Below, in pieces: positions 22,906-34,145 of a stretch of 64,000 nt of DNA. A program made the position numbers and the translations under genes. The stretch spans positions 6,446,236 to 6,510,235 of the forward strand of contig JAJEKV010000071.1 in the NCBI GenBank assembly GCA_021234155.1. The letters run 5' to 3'. Source of the DNA: Isoetes taiwanensis. Taxonomy: Eukaryota > Streptophyta > Lycopodiopsida > Isoetales > Isoetaceae. Position 1 is the first letter of the stretch. Every line of letters begins with the position of its first letter. The notes beneath the pieces are model-generated. The model had not been told where the DNA came from, ran no database searches, and worked only from the letters and a program-made list of their open reading frames with translations.

Positions 22906-23980
22906 CCAATGCTAAAGATCACATCGCTATTTTTCCCAATCGAAAAGTGCATTCTCGGTTGGCCTTTACAAGACAAGCATGACATCTCAGATCCTCTTTC
23001 ATTAGTTCTCGAAGCACCTTTCCAACACAAAGGCCAACCTTTGTGTCTCCTAAGAATTCATCATCAAAAAGATCCACGAGGATCTTGAATAGAATTATAG
23101 CTTACGCATATTTAGTTCTAGTACAAGAATGGAGAATGTGGCCTTTGCATTTCAAGAGTTCTCGTTCTTGAGTAACTAGGTGGTGGCTCATCATCATCGA
23201 TGGTATTCTCATGCGAGCAAACCCGAGTAGCTAAATCCAGCGATGGATCAATCTCTTCATCGCATCCGATCATGCCTCCCACAGATTCTATGTATGAGTT
23301 GTATGAGGTAGGTGTCCCCATGTCGATATTGGTGTCTCATCATGGGCTGCATCAATGCCATGAAAAAACGTGATATCGCTTGAGGCCATTCGATGAATGT
23401 GCCCTGATCTACAATATTATTATCGCACCCGCACATGCAATCGGAAGCACCGAAGTTGGCACCACGGCCTCTGAATAACTTGCACAACCACGTTCATTGC
23501 ATCCACATCCTTCCCATGGATGCTACTTCTATTCACCAATGACCTCTCGCCAACAACAACATTGTCAGCGCATAAGTTCACCAAGTTCTCCGTGTTGCTC
23601 ATTGGCTGAGATGAAGGAGAACGGGTGATGACGATGTAGAGGAACTACTAGGCGGGTTGGGGGTTTTAGTCTCGGATGATAATCTGGTGAAGCATGCGGG
23701 ATGATTCTCACATCACGCGTAGGCCATTCGATAAATGTGCCTACTGCCAAAGAACGTTATCCCTTTTGCACATGGAATGGGAAGCACATGGGATGGAATT
23801 ATGGAAAGCCCGGTAACCTCCCGACGGCGTTCTTAAAGTAGTCAATGCTCTTTCCATGTAGGTGCCCTCTATGCGGTTCATGCCCCCTAGCAACAACCCG
23901 CCCCCCGAGGGAAGTTTTGCAAGGTCCTTTTCTGCAAAGCATGCAATGACACACATTGTTAGAAACCCAGCGGAAATGAT
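22906..23980. repeat. Region with an imperfect internal duplication
   Basis: AGGCCATTCGATGAATGTGCC (about 23382; twenty of its bases shared) recurs as AGGCCATTCGATAAATGTGC at about 23722. Each is followed by GCAC(A)TG(C/G)AATCGGAAG-like and CTTTCCATG segments in the same order, giving two diverged units of about 200 bases, 340 apart. Open frames on the minus strand are short. They may be leader or N-terminal DNA of relic 1. Confidence 0.45.
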
Positions 23981-23999
23981 CATAAAATATTCACAAAAC

Positions 24000-24120
24000 G
24001 GGCAAATGGCTTGCACAAAACCAAAATGGCCAGCGCCATTTGAGTAAATAGCGCTTAAGCGCTATTTGAAGACAAATGGCGACCCCTGCTTATTTGATCT
24101 AATGGCCACCAAGCCATTTT
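24000..24120. repeat. Cluster of AAATGGC/GCCATTT motifs with a perfect palindrome
   Basis: CAAATGGC, AAAATGGCC, GCGCCATTTG, CAAATGGCG, ATGGCC and GCCATTTT occur within about 120 bases. At 24046-24067 there is a perfect 22-base palindrome with AGCGCT halves around TTAA. The same motif recurs densely at 25.7-25.9 kb. Confidence 0.75.
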
Positions 24121-24149
24121 AGCTTTTAGGAACAAAACAGAAAAACTTA

Positions 24150-24350
24150 GAGCATAGATTACGGTCTGATTACTACAGTTACTACATATAACTACAGGAT
24201 ACAACCAGACATCAAGATTACAGTTACACATTAGTAGAGATTACTACGGACTACAAGATTATTACAGACATTGTTACAGATTCGCAGATTACAACACACA
24301 CTGATTATTTCCCGGATTGTTACGGGTTACTACTGATTACTACGGTAGAA
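24150..24350 (+). repeat. GATTAC-type degenerate minisatellite
   Basis: GATTACTAC(A/G)G-like words recur about every 10-20 bases (GATTACGGTC, GATTACTACAG, AGATTACAG, GATTACTACGG, AGATTATTACAG, CAGATTACAAC, GATTACTACGG). No reading frame is preserved. Confidence 0.7.
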
Positions 24351-24489
24351 ACATTATTCGCACTTATAGGATAAATTGCGACAGTTAAACTAAAACAGAA
24401 CAGTCACTAACCTTGGGATCATTGTAGATCGAGAATACGCCATTGAAAGAAGGAAGAGCCTTGAATCAAGTAGGCCTTCAAAATAGAGG

Positions 24490-24645
24490 AAGCCCGCTAT
24501 GAAATGAAGAAGCGCTAACCAAGTGAAGCGCTCGCTATCAAATGAAGAAGCACGCTATGAAATGAAGAAGCGCATAATCAAGTGAAGCGCGCAACCAACT
24601 AAAGCGCCTACAACTGAAGGTAGCGCCCAAAGAAGCGCCTGTTGA
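24490..24645 (+). repeat. GAAGCGC minisatellite
   Basis: Irregular repeats of GAAGAAGCGC and CAAGTGAAGCGC with CTATGAAATGAAG linkers, about seven copies. The GCGC element echoes the GCGCCATTTG motif cluster nearby. Confidence 0.7.
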
Positions 24646-24849
24646 ACCAATGCCTAAGGCGGAATAGGCGTCGACTGGGGCGTAAGTCCTCTAAAGGCAT
24701 GCAAGTACATCGCGGATGTTGAAGGCGAGGGCGGGAGCGTAAAAATCGCAACCCGCGAATCTGAGGGGTGGCCTTACATTTACCATATCTGTACCAGCAA
24801 TTTTATAAACGGCTTTGAGGCGAGGGACCGCACAATATATGCGAAAAGT

Positions 24850-25200
24850 GGCGGAATTCAAATTTTAAAATTCTAGTGGCGGACTGGTGGGGAATTCAAA
24901 TTTTAGAATTCAATTGGCGGGACGGCTGGAAATTCAAATTCAAAATTTAAAATTCAAGTGACCCGGACCCGGAAGGAAGGGCTGACGGTGGCGGGCCAAA
25001 TCTGTCGGCGCCATTAATTCGTGAGGGTTTATTTTCTCTCATTTCATTTCTTTCATTTCATTTCATCCGCCATTATCGGCGCCTTCGCCCGGCCGCCAGT
25101 AGCCATTCCGCCTTCTCTCTCTTAGCGCCTTTGCTTTCTCTTTAAGCGCGCCGTGTTTTTCTCTCTAAGCTTCTTCGAGTAGCGGTTGATCCGGAGCTCG
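24850..25200 (+). promoter_or_regulatory. 5'-leader-like stretch
   Basis: Repeated GAATTCAAATTTT(A)AAATTC palindromic words (about 24852-24955) precede GC-rich DNA and then CATTTCATTTCTTTCATTTC and TCTCTCTTAGCGCC pyrimidine-rich sequence, the usual look of a plant 5' leader. GAAAAAAGGTGGAG at about 25205 could be a splice donor. No clear TATA box or coding exon follows, so this is an inference from composition only. Confidence 0.3.
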
Positions 25201-25338
25201 AGGAAAAAAGGTGGAGTAAATTTCTACGGTCCACGTGACGGGTCGCATATCTGATGGCCTCGTGTTCGGGTTAGTTAAATGCCGCATTTTTAAGCGTTTT
25301 CGGGGGTCATGGGTATTGAAATAGCAGCGGCGCTTTTC

Positions 25339-25480
25339 ATTTAGCCAGTGTCTAGGATAGTGAGTTTTACGTAGTTCCGTCTCGAAGAAATAAGCCTGAC
25401 CATGGCTGTTTCATGTAACCAGTGTCTAGGATAGTGAGTTTTGTGGTTCCGTCTGAAAGAAATATGGCGGGACGCCATTT
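25339..25480 (+). repeat. 78-base direct repeat
   Basis: CCAGTGTCTAGGATAGTGAG, then TTTT and GTTCCGTCT, then GAAGAAAT or AAAGAAAT, occurs at about 25343 and again at about 25420. One copy has an ACGTA insertion. It is a recent tandem duplication in non-coding DNA. Confidence 0.85.
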
Positions 25481-25483
25481 TTG

Positions 25484-25935
25484 GAATGTTACTTTTGTAG
25501 TTTGTTTAGATCGGATGTAGTGTAATGTAAATGGCCAATCGCCATTTCTCCACCGACCGGTCGCCTCTCCTCAACTTGCCAACAATCTAGAAAGTACGAG
25601 GCCTTATTATCGACTTTGGCGTCGAGAGAATGCCTCGACTTCATGGCGAGAATAGAAGTGTACACTCTGGATTGTTGTGCAGGCAGGGATTCCCAATTTC
25701 ACGGTCGAGAAATGGAGCGATGGCGCCATTTGCATGGAAATAGCGCATGCTGCGCCATTTGTATCGAAAATGGCCCTTTAGCGCCATTTGCCCGATCGAA
25801 ATGGCCTTGGGCGCCATTTGCATGAAATAGTTCCATGCAAATGGGCGCTATTACCATCATTCGGCCGCAAATGGCGATAAGCTTTTCCCGATACAAATGG
25901 CGATGATGGCTCATTTCCATGCAAATGTCAAATGA
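25484..25935. repeat. Dense array of GCGCCATTTG / CAAATGGCGC half-sites
   Basis: Between 25720 and 25935 there are about nine copies in both orientations: GGCGCCATTTGCATGG, GCGCCATTTGTATCG, GCGCCATTTGCCCG, GGCGCCATTTGCATG, then inverted ATGCAAATGGGCGCT, CGCAAATGGCG, ACAAATGGCG and ATGCAAATG. Earlier copies lie at 25484-25545. The left group points one way and the right group the other, giving a large imperfect palindrome centred near 25830. No gene is encoded by it. Confidence 0.8.
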
Positions 25936-25949
25936 GCGGGTTGGGTTTG

Positions 25950-28900
25950 GGTTTCATGATTTGAATGTTGATTTGTTGGTTTCTTGTGCAGCCGTTGTCC
26001 AAGGCCCAAAAGCGTTGTGGCGGAGAAGACCGTGGTCATGGCTGGAAGGCCATGGTGCATGGAAATTGTCAGGGTAATTCCCTTGGAGGAAGGGGTCGAC
26101 CCACAAAGGGGACAAGAGGAGAGAACTTTGCCTCCTCACAAAGTCGAAGTGGTGAACAAGGCGTTGTGATGCTTGGCATCATTGTCAACATGCGGGAGGT
26201 GGCGGGGAAGATTAGACTTCCTTGGTTGCTGCGATGGAGGATCCGTTAATTGCGGCATTGATCTCTCTTGCATGGGTAGCGGTTTCACGATCCATAGATG
26301 ATGGAATCCGGCATCAAGGACGAACGATCTACGCCAAAGAAAAAGGCTGGTCGTTGCCTTCATACGAAAGCAGAGAGGCAGCTGCTATTAATGGCACGGT
26401 CGAGCTACTTAGAGGATTTGGCATTCTCCGTTCGCTATGGGCGCATCAAAGAACTCGTGTGTCTCATATTGTCATGAGCCAAGACCTCTTGTGTATGCAC
26501 AACGTAATGGGCGGCACATGAAAGCCCCGACGGGGAGATTTCAAGGAAAAAGCGAGGCCAAGCCAAGACAAAGCCAAACAAGGCAAAGCCAAAAAGGGAA
26601 GAAAAAGGCAAACCAAAGGAAGTCCAAATGGAAGGGGGGCGGGAGGCATGAGGAAGAGAATCAAAGGAAAGGCGAGGAAAATCGAGTCTCCTCCCAAATC
26701 AGACTCCCAAGTCTCCTCCTATCGGGATCGGTTCTCCTATCAAGTCCCGGATAAGCGGAGGATTGAGAGAACCATTAGTGATACTAAATCCTCTCCACGC
26801 CGAGAGGTAAAGGGGACATCCATCGATGGCTGATAGCATTCCTTGAGAAAGGAGGAGGGAAACAAAGAAGGAGATGAGGGTCGAAGCGAGAGGAAAATGG
26901 AAAGTCTGGAGGTGCCCTCGGAGTTGAAGATGGACCGTGATGCCGAGGGAGGAGTTGGCAGAAGAAACTCTAAAAAATCTGGCCAGCCACGGTCACATGT
27001 TTCCTCTAGGTGTGACATATGTAAGAAAAATATCCATCGGGATATGGAAGAGGCACCTCCTAACATGGCAAAGACGAGTTGTAAAATCTTGAACATGTTA
27101 GGAACCGCCTGCAGAATCATTTCTTGAAAGATCCCCATCATCTTCCGCGCCCGGATGTGGTGCCCTTTGATCCAGTCTGGCGGCTAGTACCCGGTCGCAA
27201 GAATCATTTTGGCTGGTATGAGGTTCTACATTATCAACGGCAACCATTACGTCTCAGTAACTGACTCGTGTGTCGAAGTTGGGGGCCGAAGATGCGAGAA
27301 TAGAACTTCGAGAAAGATTTACACTTATAGAATGTGCGCGAGTTCTTTCTCGAGCATTGGTGACTTGGACCTTCTTATTTCGGTGTGGATGTCAATGACA
27401 TAAATGAGCGAGGACAATGTTTAAGGAACCCCACGCAGATCGGATACACCACCGCGTAGGCAATACCGAGAGTGCGGGAAGCCGGCACCAGCCAGGAAAA
27501 GGCCAATCAAGTTTAAGCGAATACAAGGTATGTACCATCGTATGAGCCAAATGGCACCGCTGCGCCATTTGAGTCAAATGGGTCATTTGACCTCAAATAA
27601 GTAGGCCATTGACACGACTTTGCCGCATTCAAGCTCTAACATATTTGGTTTGCCTTTCAAACGTACCTTGAAAATGGTTGACAAGATTCGAGGGAAAGCA
27701 TACCAAGGATGTCAACGGTTAGATTTTCATGGGGCGACATTTACGCTCTCTTTAGCCAAATGTGGAATAAATGGAAAAAGGGGAAAGATAACAAGGGCCA
27801 ACAAATAGCGATCAATTGGGCAAAGGATAAGGACTATTTTAGCGAGAACTACCTCGGATGCATGAGAGGCCGGATTAAGGTGCGTGAACTGTCCTCGGGG
27901 AAGCCATCGAGGGGACATTTACGTTAAAGGTCACATGGGATTACAAGGGTGATAATTTTTTTTCAAGGCGAGCCCGGAACTGGGATTCTTGCCTGCATGA
28001 AGAAGGAGATTCTCAACTACATCCATGATGAATTGGAATCAAGTCTGAAAGTTCGAGGACTTGAGAAAGGTGTCCGACGGATTCGGACTCAACCCTCCCT
28101 ATCGTGGGGTGTGGTGCATAATAAGTGGGTCTCGGGCGGAATCTTTTGAAGAGGGCGTCCATGGTAATGTGCCCTTCTCATTAAGGCAGATCCATCCAGA
28201 AGATTCTAAAGCGAGGCGAGGGCGAGTTCAAAGATTTTTTTGTGGAGTCGCGTTCTAGTGGTGGAATTGTCGGGGATGTCGGATCGTGTTGCCCCCAAAC
28301 ATGATCTGTTTGGATGCGAGGCAAATTACTCCGATTTGGGATCCCGCCACTACGGCCAAATTCTTTGATCTTCTAAGATGACGGATGTTGAGACATCTTG
28401 GGTAATATGTTTTGCTAAGCGGAACATACGAGTCTCTTACCTTTGCCACCAGAGAGACTAGAATCCGGATCTAGAGTTTACTTAGGCATGTCACGAAGAG
28501 GAAAGTGGGTGGGCACGGTGGTGGCACAAAAGAGCCAACGGTATGGTTCTAGCCACCGAGGGATCTCAGCCCAAGCACGGCTGATGAACACACGGATTTG
28601 AGGTTTTATGGTGAACATCCTTGGAAAGCACGAAGTTCTAAGACCCATAAAGATGCGATTGGTGCGAGCGAGGAGAATCGGCTAACAAGCTCTGAGGGCC
28701 GAGGTTCAAATCTGATTGGCAAAGGTATGGAAGGGAATACTTGGTTCACAAGCGAGGTTGGTCTGCTACAGCGCAATACCTTGTCGATAAGCTCTGCCCT
28801 CGGGTAACTTTGTTCGACTTTTTTTTTACGAGGTGGGGCTTTTTGCTAGGGTTTTATTGCAGCGATTAAAAAGGAGTAGTGTGGTCTATGAGCATGATGG

Positions 28901-28960
28901 AAAAAAGATCCAATGTATGCTAGGGATTCTTGGAAGAATTGGATTAACGTCATTAATCCC
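25950..28960 (+). pseudogene. Decayed coding-like region of unknown identity
   Basis: GC-richer DNA with many overlapping but short plus-strand frames. These are VVAEKTVVMAGRPWCMEIVR (about 26000), a 99-codon frame with RSIDDGIRHQGRTIYAKEKG (26222-26521), a Lys-rich stretch (26520-26680), and a 94-codon acidic/basic frame with SRCDICKKNIH (26843-27127) that looks like half of a zinc-binding site. Later come RPDVVPFDPVW and KNHFGWYEVL (about 27145-27225). The composition suggests former exons or a gag-like transposon gene, but frames are interrupted and I recognise no family. Another CAAATGGC palindromic pair lies at 27548-27600. Confidence 0.35.
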
Positions 28961-28978
28961 CTTGCTTGATCCGGCTGA

Positions 28979-29160
28979 CCATGGCCTCTCGTCGAGGGAT
29001 TCGACACTTTGCTGCGCCTACTCCGGGAGAGACATCACATGGTGGTGGAGGAGAGACATCACATGGTGGTGGAGGAGAGGTGCAGGCTGGTGCGAAGAGG
29101 AGACCCACGGGGATCCGGGGAAAAGTGGTACAAAGACCGATTCGCAGATTGGCCAAGTAA
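28979..29160 (+). CDS. Short C-terminal-like open frame with internal repeat
   Basis: An open frame from an in-frame Met at 28979 runs MASRRGIRHFAAPTPG and then two tandem copies of ETSHGGGG (an exact 24-base DNA duplication, about 29029-29076). It ends in a basic tail (GAKRRPTGIRGKVVQRPIRR) with a stop at 29158-29160. It could be the last exon of the decayed region upstream or a small standalone frame. Product unknown; a chance frame is not excluded. Confidence 0.25.
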
Positions 29161-29359
29161 GATCAACAGGATGATATTGATAAAGCTGGATGATCGTGTT
29201 TTTGGTGATGAATATTGAAACCGGTTGCATATCATACTTGTATATAAGATTTACCTCGTGGTATTGATGATTACTGTCTTGATTAATCTTTTGAATCTCG
29301 ATGACACATCGATCTTAATGTATTTGCCTTTTGTATATCTTACTTGTAAAGCAAATAGC

Positions 29360-29480
29360 AGCGACGCCATTTGCAATATGAATATATTACCTTAACAGGA
29401 GCTGCGGCGGCAGCTATTTGTTTGCCTTTTCGATGTATTGTCCTTATGATTCACTTCAAATGCGGCGACTTTTATTGATT
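29360..29480. repeat. Further GCCATTTG-type motifs
   Basis: GACGCCATTTGCAAT (about 29367), GCAGCTATTTG (about 29411) and CAAATGCGGCGAC (about 29458) extend the 24.0-25.9 kb motif family to the right. This suggests the whole 24.0-29.5 kb interval belongs to one element or amplified unit. Confidence 0.5.
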
Positions 29481-29705
29481 TTTTTCCACAATTTTTATTC
29501 AAATGGTATTAAATCGGAGGTTGTTTTTGTTCGTTTATCCCCATTTAATTGTGAAATAGAGCGGTTTTCGGGCTAATCCTCGTGCATTTTAAGTAAATAG
29601 CCAGATTTGATTCTTTGAATGTGTGAAAAACAACGAACAATTTCATTTTCGGCGAAAATGGAATCATTTTAAATTTCCAACTTTAATGAAACTCTTACGC
29701 TTCTA

Positions 29706-29815
29706 AGGGTGATCTTTGTTTTTATTTCCACCTCGAGGGTGACCATTTTTTTTTTAGCATGTTCGTTCTTCCACCCATTTGGGTGGCCTTTTCTCCACCC
29801 TACGGGTGATTTTAT
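29706..29815 (+). repeat. Series of GGGTG/CACCC mini-hairpins
   Basis: Three short hairpins succeed one another: CCACCTCGAGGGTG, CCACCCATTTGGGTGG and CCACCCTACGGGTGAT, separated by T-rich spacers. The stems are 4-6 bases. Function unknown; they may be minor repeats in the tail of the preceding element. Confidence 0.5.
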
Positions 29816-29819
29816 CTCC

Positions 29820-32340
29820 TCTTTTTGCTATGTATTGTTGTTTTCATATGTCCTCATCGGGCCACATCGTTTTGGGTGCTTGTTGTTGTGTGCGGCTTGC
29901 GTGTCCACGCACGCCATGCGCTTTTGGTTCTCTTTAACTATCCACGGGTGTTTTTCGGTGTTCTCTATTTGGCTTACAAGTCTTACGGCCCTCGCAAGGG
30001 TTCATTCCATTTTGCATTCGCCATCGATCCACCTCCTTTGATTCTCCAAGCAACACATTTAAGGTAGTTAGCGACCATTTCTCATTAGGGTTTTCTTCAA
30101 AACCCGAAATGAAGTTTTTTATCGGCGAGAAGTTGTCGCCATTATCCTTCTATACTGCTTGTGCATATTTCTTCTTTACGGGGTAGCTCGATAGTGTTCC
30201 TATGGTCAGCTACCCATCTCTATTATTCAAACATTGTATACTACTGCTATAATGAATGACAAGCCTGAAAAGCCAGAATGGTATCTTTCCAGGGACAAGG
30301 CAATTAGGACCTCTAAAAGCATTGCGATACTACATGAATGCATGTCAATAAAAACTTCAGCTTTGATTGTGACCAATGTGTGCATTGGGTATAATTGTGG
30401 TTGGATGGTATTATAGTGCAACATCCATTGAATTTTATAGTCAGCTTTTTTCTGGACTTTTGTTATCATGTGCAAAGGAAACCTTTTTCTCGTTGGCTCG
30501 TGCAAGTTGATGTTGCATTCCAAGAGATCAGTTGAATATGGGCTGCATATATTTAGAGCTCTTTTGTAGTAATAGGTAGTTGTTGTTGCAACAAAATGGT
30601 AGGCTGATGATGGTTAATTTCTTGCAAACTTCTAGAAGATTCGTAAACAGTGATAACACTAAACACACAAGTGTCCTTGGACTAGGACAGGACTTAGAGG
30701 GATATGACAAGGATCGTTATTACATACTACTACAAAGTAATTTTTAGATCCCATGGAGGTTCAAGTTCTCATATGAACAACTGTTCAAAACTTATAATTT
30801 CTAATTTGTCTTGAATACAAGAATGATACAAGAATTTGCTATGGATTTTTTCTAGGCCATAGATTAAATAATAAGAATAAGAATAAGAATAGTTTTTTTA
30901 TCGTCCACTGAGAATTGTATATAGATGCAAAATCAAGGTAACAAAATAACATAATATCTAATCTTAGAGTATGATACAAGATACACGTTGTGGAATTTTT
31001 CTAGGCGAAGTAGTTGTCATAATGAGAATTATGTATAAATGCAAAATCAAGGTTGCAAGATAACAAAACATCATTGAAGTTATGATGTTCATGTGATAAG
31101 GTATTTTTGCACGTTGAAAAGAATGTTCCATAGCCGCATTTATGAATTAGAAATAACATGAACATAAATGTCATAATAAATGAGGATGGTAGCAACTTGG
31201 AGTAACTGATTAGAACCTATATGTGATTGATGGTGAGAACTGTGGACGTGTGGAGTAAGGAGACATAATCCATTACACATAATCAACTCCACACTATATA
31301 TCCCATCATTCCAATCCATTCCACATTACCGTGGTTATCTGGCATCCGTAACCCACTTTGCAGTGCATTATGAACACGAGCACATTCAAAAAAAAAAAAT
31401 CCACTTACAAACTATATTAAATGTATTCGTGTTCTAATTTTTCAGCCAAAAATAGTAAGATATAGCTCTCTATGTAGTTCATGACATCTATCCATTCAGC
31501 TCCATAAAATCCATTATTTACGCCAATTCCATGCACCCATTGGGACTCCTTTCCAGATGGATAGTGGGGTCCCGCAACTGGCCACCGTCCACCCGGAAAG
31601 GTGTCCCAAGTGCCCTTCTTCCACACAACAGAAAACAAAGGGCCAACAGAAACCTAGAAAATAATAAAGATCAAATCGGTACTCTGCAATTGGGGAGGAA
31701 GGGGGTTTTTTTTTTTGGGGGACTTGAAATGAATCACCGGATTGGCAACTCCACAACCAGGTAAATCGACAAAACCGTAAGATAAATCGGCGATTTTAAA
31801 TTTGTTTAAATCCTAAAGTAATTAAAGGTTCAATGGTTGCATGCTATTTTCCAACCCTTAAAATACTCAAATACCAAAAGACTCTGGTCCAGCCTTCAAA
31901 TATAGACAAATTCTCATAAAAAATCAACGGCCAAGAAAAGGTGCACTATATATATACTATTTAATACACCTGGATGAATACTAGTAATCAAATCACAAAA
32001 CCCACTATTATGATAGATATTACAATGCGAACAAAAGACTGGGAGGAGAAAGAAGCTTATTTTATATGTATCCTCTCTTCAATTCAATTCAATGCAAATA
32101 ATTTTAAATTGCAAGGTCTCCATCATTTATAAAATTAATTACTCTGGCTACAATGACATGAAAACAAGCTTCAACAACTAACAAACCGCTTCATTTACTT
32201 CAACTTAACTTTTTTTTTCTTTTTCTTTTTAAGGTGAGAAATGAATTTGGTTATTTCTGATTTAGCAAAGCCTCTTAACTACTAGGTGAACCATAAACTC
32301 ATGGTAAATTCTAGCTAAATTGGTCCTATGAACTATTGTA
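29820..32340. other. Stretch without a recognised gene
   Basis: AT-rich DNA with an AATAAG run near 30866-30890 and short A- or T-runs. Open frames reach about 110 codons (29709-30041) without recognisable domains. I see no RNA gene. Confidence 0.45.
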
Positions 32341-32352
32341 AGCCTTCCTAAT

Positions 32353-32546
32353 TGCAATAGACACTGGACGTGGACGTCCAGAGAGGGATTGCATGCATTT
32401 GCATGCATCCCTAAGAGGTTGCATGCATGCATGGAGGGCTGCTAGCTATAAAGAGGCTCGGGGGAGAGCTCAAGGGGCATTCAGTTTTCTGTCTTTGAGC
32501 CTCGTGGTTGTGGTGAGTATAGCTAGCACGCCATTTGTGCGTTTGA
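32353..32546 (+). repeat. 5' LTR
   Basis: Begins TGCAATAGACACTGG, carries the palindromic words GGACGTGGACGTCC and GCATGCATTTGCATGC, and GCTATAAAGAGGC (about 32445) as a probable TATA box. Its last bases are TTTGA where the 3' copy has the canonical CA end. The primer-binding site starts at 32547. Confidence 0.9.
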
Positions 32547-32766
32547 TGGTATCGAGCTTCAAGTTGTGATGGACCAATCCGGGGAAGTGGATCGGATAAT
32601 GGAGTTGGAGACCGACAATGCGATTTTGAGCTTAAAAGTTGGAAGCTTTGGCAGCTCGCACGAGGAGCTTCCAGGACATGGACTACGCCGGGCGAAGTTT
32701 CGGTATTGAAGCCGCTCGCATGATGCAGGACATCCACGTGTCAGTGGTATTAAGACTGGCGCGAAT

Positions 32767-33426
32767 GTGAAAATTGAGTTCAAACCTTATTTGGCAGCCA
32801 CGGATGATGCGGAGGAACTCTTTGCATGGTTGCGAGACACGAACTCATATTTCGCCAAAACCAAAGATGATGATGACACTTTCGGCTTTATTTTTCTTGA
32901 ACGTCACTTAGGAGGGGTCGCTAAGGATTGGTGGCTTGATCTACTCAAGCACCCAGCCAAGGAAACTCCGATCACAACATTTGTAGAGTTTGAGACACTC
33001 ATTAAGGAAAGGTTTCGGGTCATAATGGGAGCGGGATTTGCTTTCGCGGAATGGAACCGATTGACCCAGCAAGACAAGGAGTCCGTTCGGTGATTTTTCG
33101 GCAAGAGTCTTTGCGTAAAGGTCTCCGACTTTGGCAAAATGATGTAGAAGAACTCTGACGGTTGATGGGCAAAGGTGTCCATCGTTGGATCGAGCCAAGT
33201 TGGATCTTCAAGCTGCAAACCTTTCTTTTGGGGCCCTCTACAAACCAGCGAGAAAAAGTTGAAGAGGAGGGTCTTCATTAACTTCGGGCCATCAATGCAC
33301 AAAGGGGGTTTAAATCTATGTTATATGATTCCCACGCTGGTCATTCTCACAAGTTTGTTAAACCTGCATCGTGAAGAGCGTACCAATGGAGATCATGTTC
33401 CTCCTATTTTACATCTTAGGAATTAG
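32767..33426 (+). pseudogene. gag: Gag remnant of the LTR element
   Basis: The frame contains the retrotransposon gag core: FKPYLAATDDAEELFAWLRD, FIFLERHLGGVAKDWWLDLL and FVEFETLIKERFR, the usual W-rich capsid pattern of Ty3/Gypsy gag. The reading frame is interrupted after KESVR (stop at 33091-33093) where a homologous sequence would continue; further in-frame stretches run to 33426. The upstream leader reads MDQSGEVDRIMELE from about 32569, a possible original start, also broken before the core. Confidence 0.8.
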
Positions 33427-33488
33427 GTGCAAAGCGTTTCGGGAGGAGGATAAGTCTTCGCCGGAGAGGGAGCCTAAAGAATCTATAT

Positions 33489-34145
33489 ATGGCTCGGAAG
33501 AATCGCCTCCGCCGTGAGCATAAGTGTTTTATTTGCTCTAGTCCCGACCATAAATTTTTGAATGTTCGGGTACACCCTCAAGGAAAAAGGGGATTCAAAA
33601 TCGATACATCTAAAGTTCCACGGAATCTAAGAAAGAAAGCGGGACAAAAAGCGGTGGCTTTTGTGGGTCATTCCTATACACTAGACCATCCCGAACATAG
33701 TCGACTTTTGCTTTTAAGGCAATCGTCAAGGGATCGAGAAAGTGCATGCTCTTTTTGATCCCGGTAGTGAGTTTGATGTGATTTCCGGACGTGTTAGTGA
33801 AGGCGTTGGACTTGTCCACTCTTCCATTGACAAATCGATGGATTTGTCGTCAAACTTTTCGTGGTCAAATTTCACCTGCGCCTTTGGTTGTTAAAGATTT
33901 GGAATACTCCATTCAAGGTTTTAACGCAAGCTGCATTTTTTTTGGTGGCTGACCTTGGCAGTGTGGATCTTTTGATTGGGATGCCCTGGCATCAAGAGTA
34001 TAATCCTTTGGTTGACTGGGTTTCTGGTACTCTTTTGTTAGCCTTGGATGGAGGGAAAAGGACCTTTAAGTTGGTTAAGGATCTTGTGATTGGCCCCATT
34101 CCAATGGTTTCTGTTGTCAATTTCAGTGCATGGGCACCAAGCTGA
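33489..34145 (+). pseudogene. Zinc-knuckle and protease remnant of the LTR element
   Basis: HKCFICSSPDHKFLNV (about 33519-33566) resembles a CCHC knuckle that has lost its last Cys. ALFDPGSEFDVIS (about 33748-33786) is the aspartic-protease active-site block (D[TS]GS altered to DPGS), and LLIGMPWHQEYNPLVDW (about 33972-34020) is the conserved downstream G-M-x-W block. The blocks lie in different frames, so the protein is broken. Confidence 0.75.

Noticed and set aside
28660-28720. Second GGTTCAAATC box
   Set aside because: The stem does not pair and no cloverleaf can be drawn around it.
33610-33819. Minus-strand frames across the LTR element
   Set aside because: They are shadows of gag and protease sequence read on the other strand.
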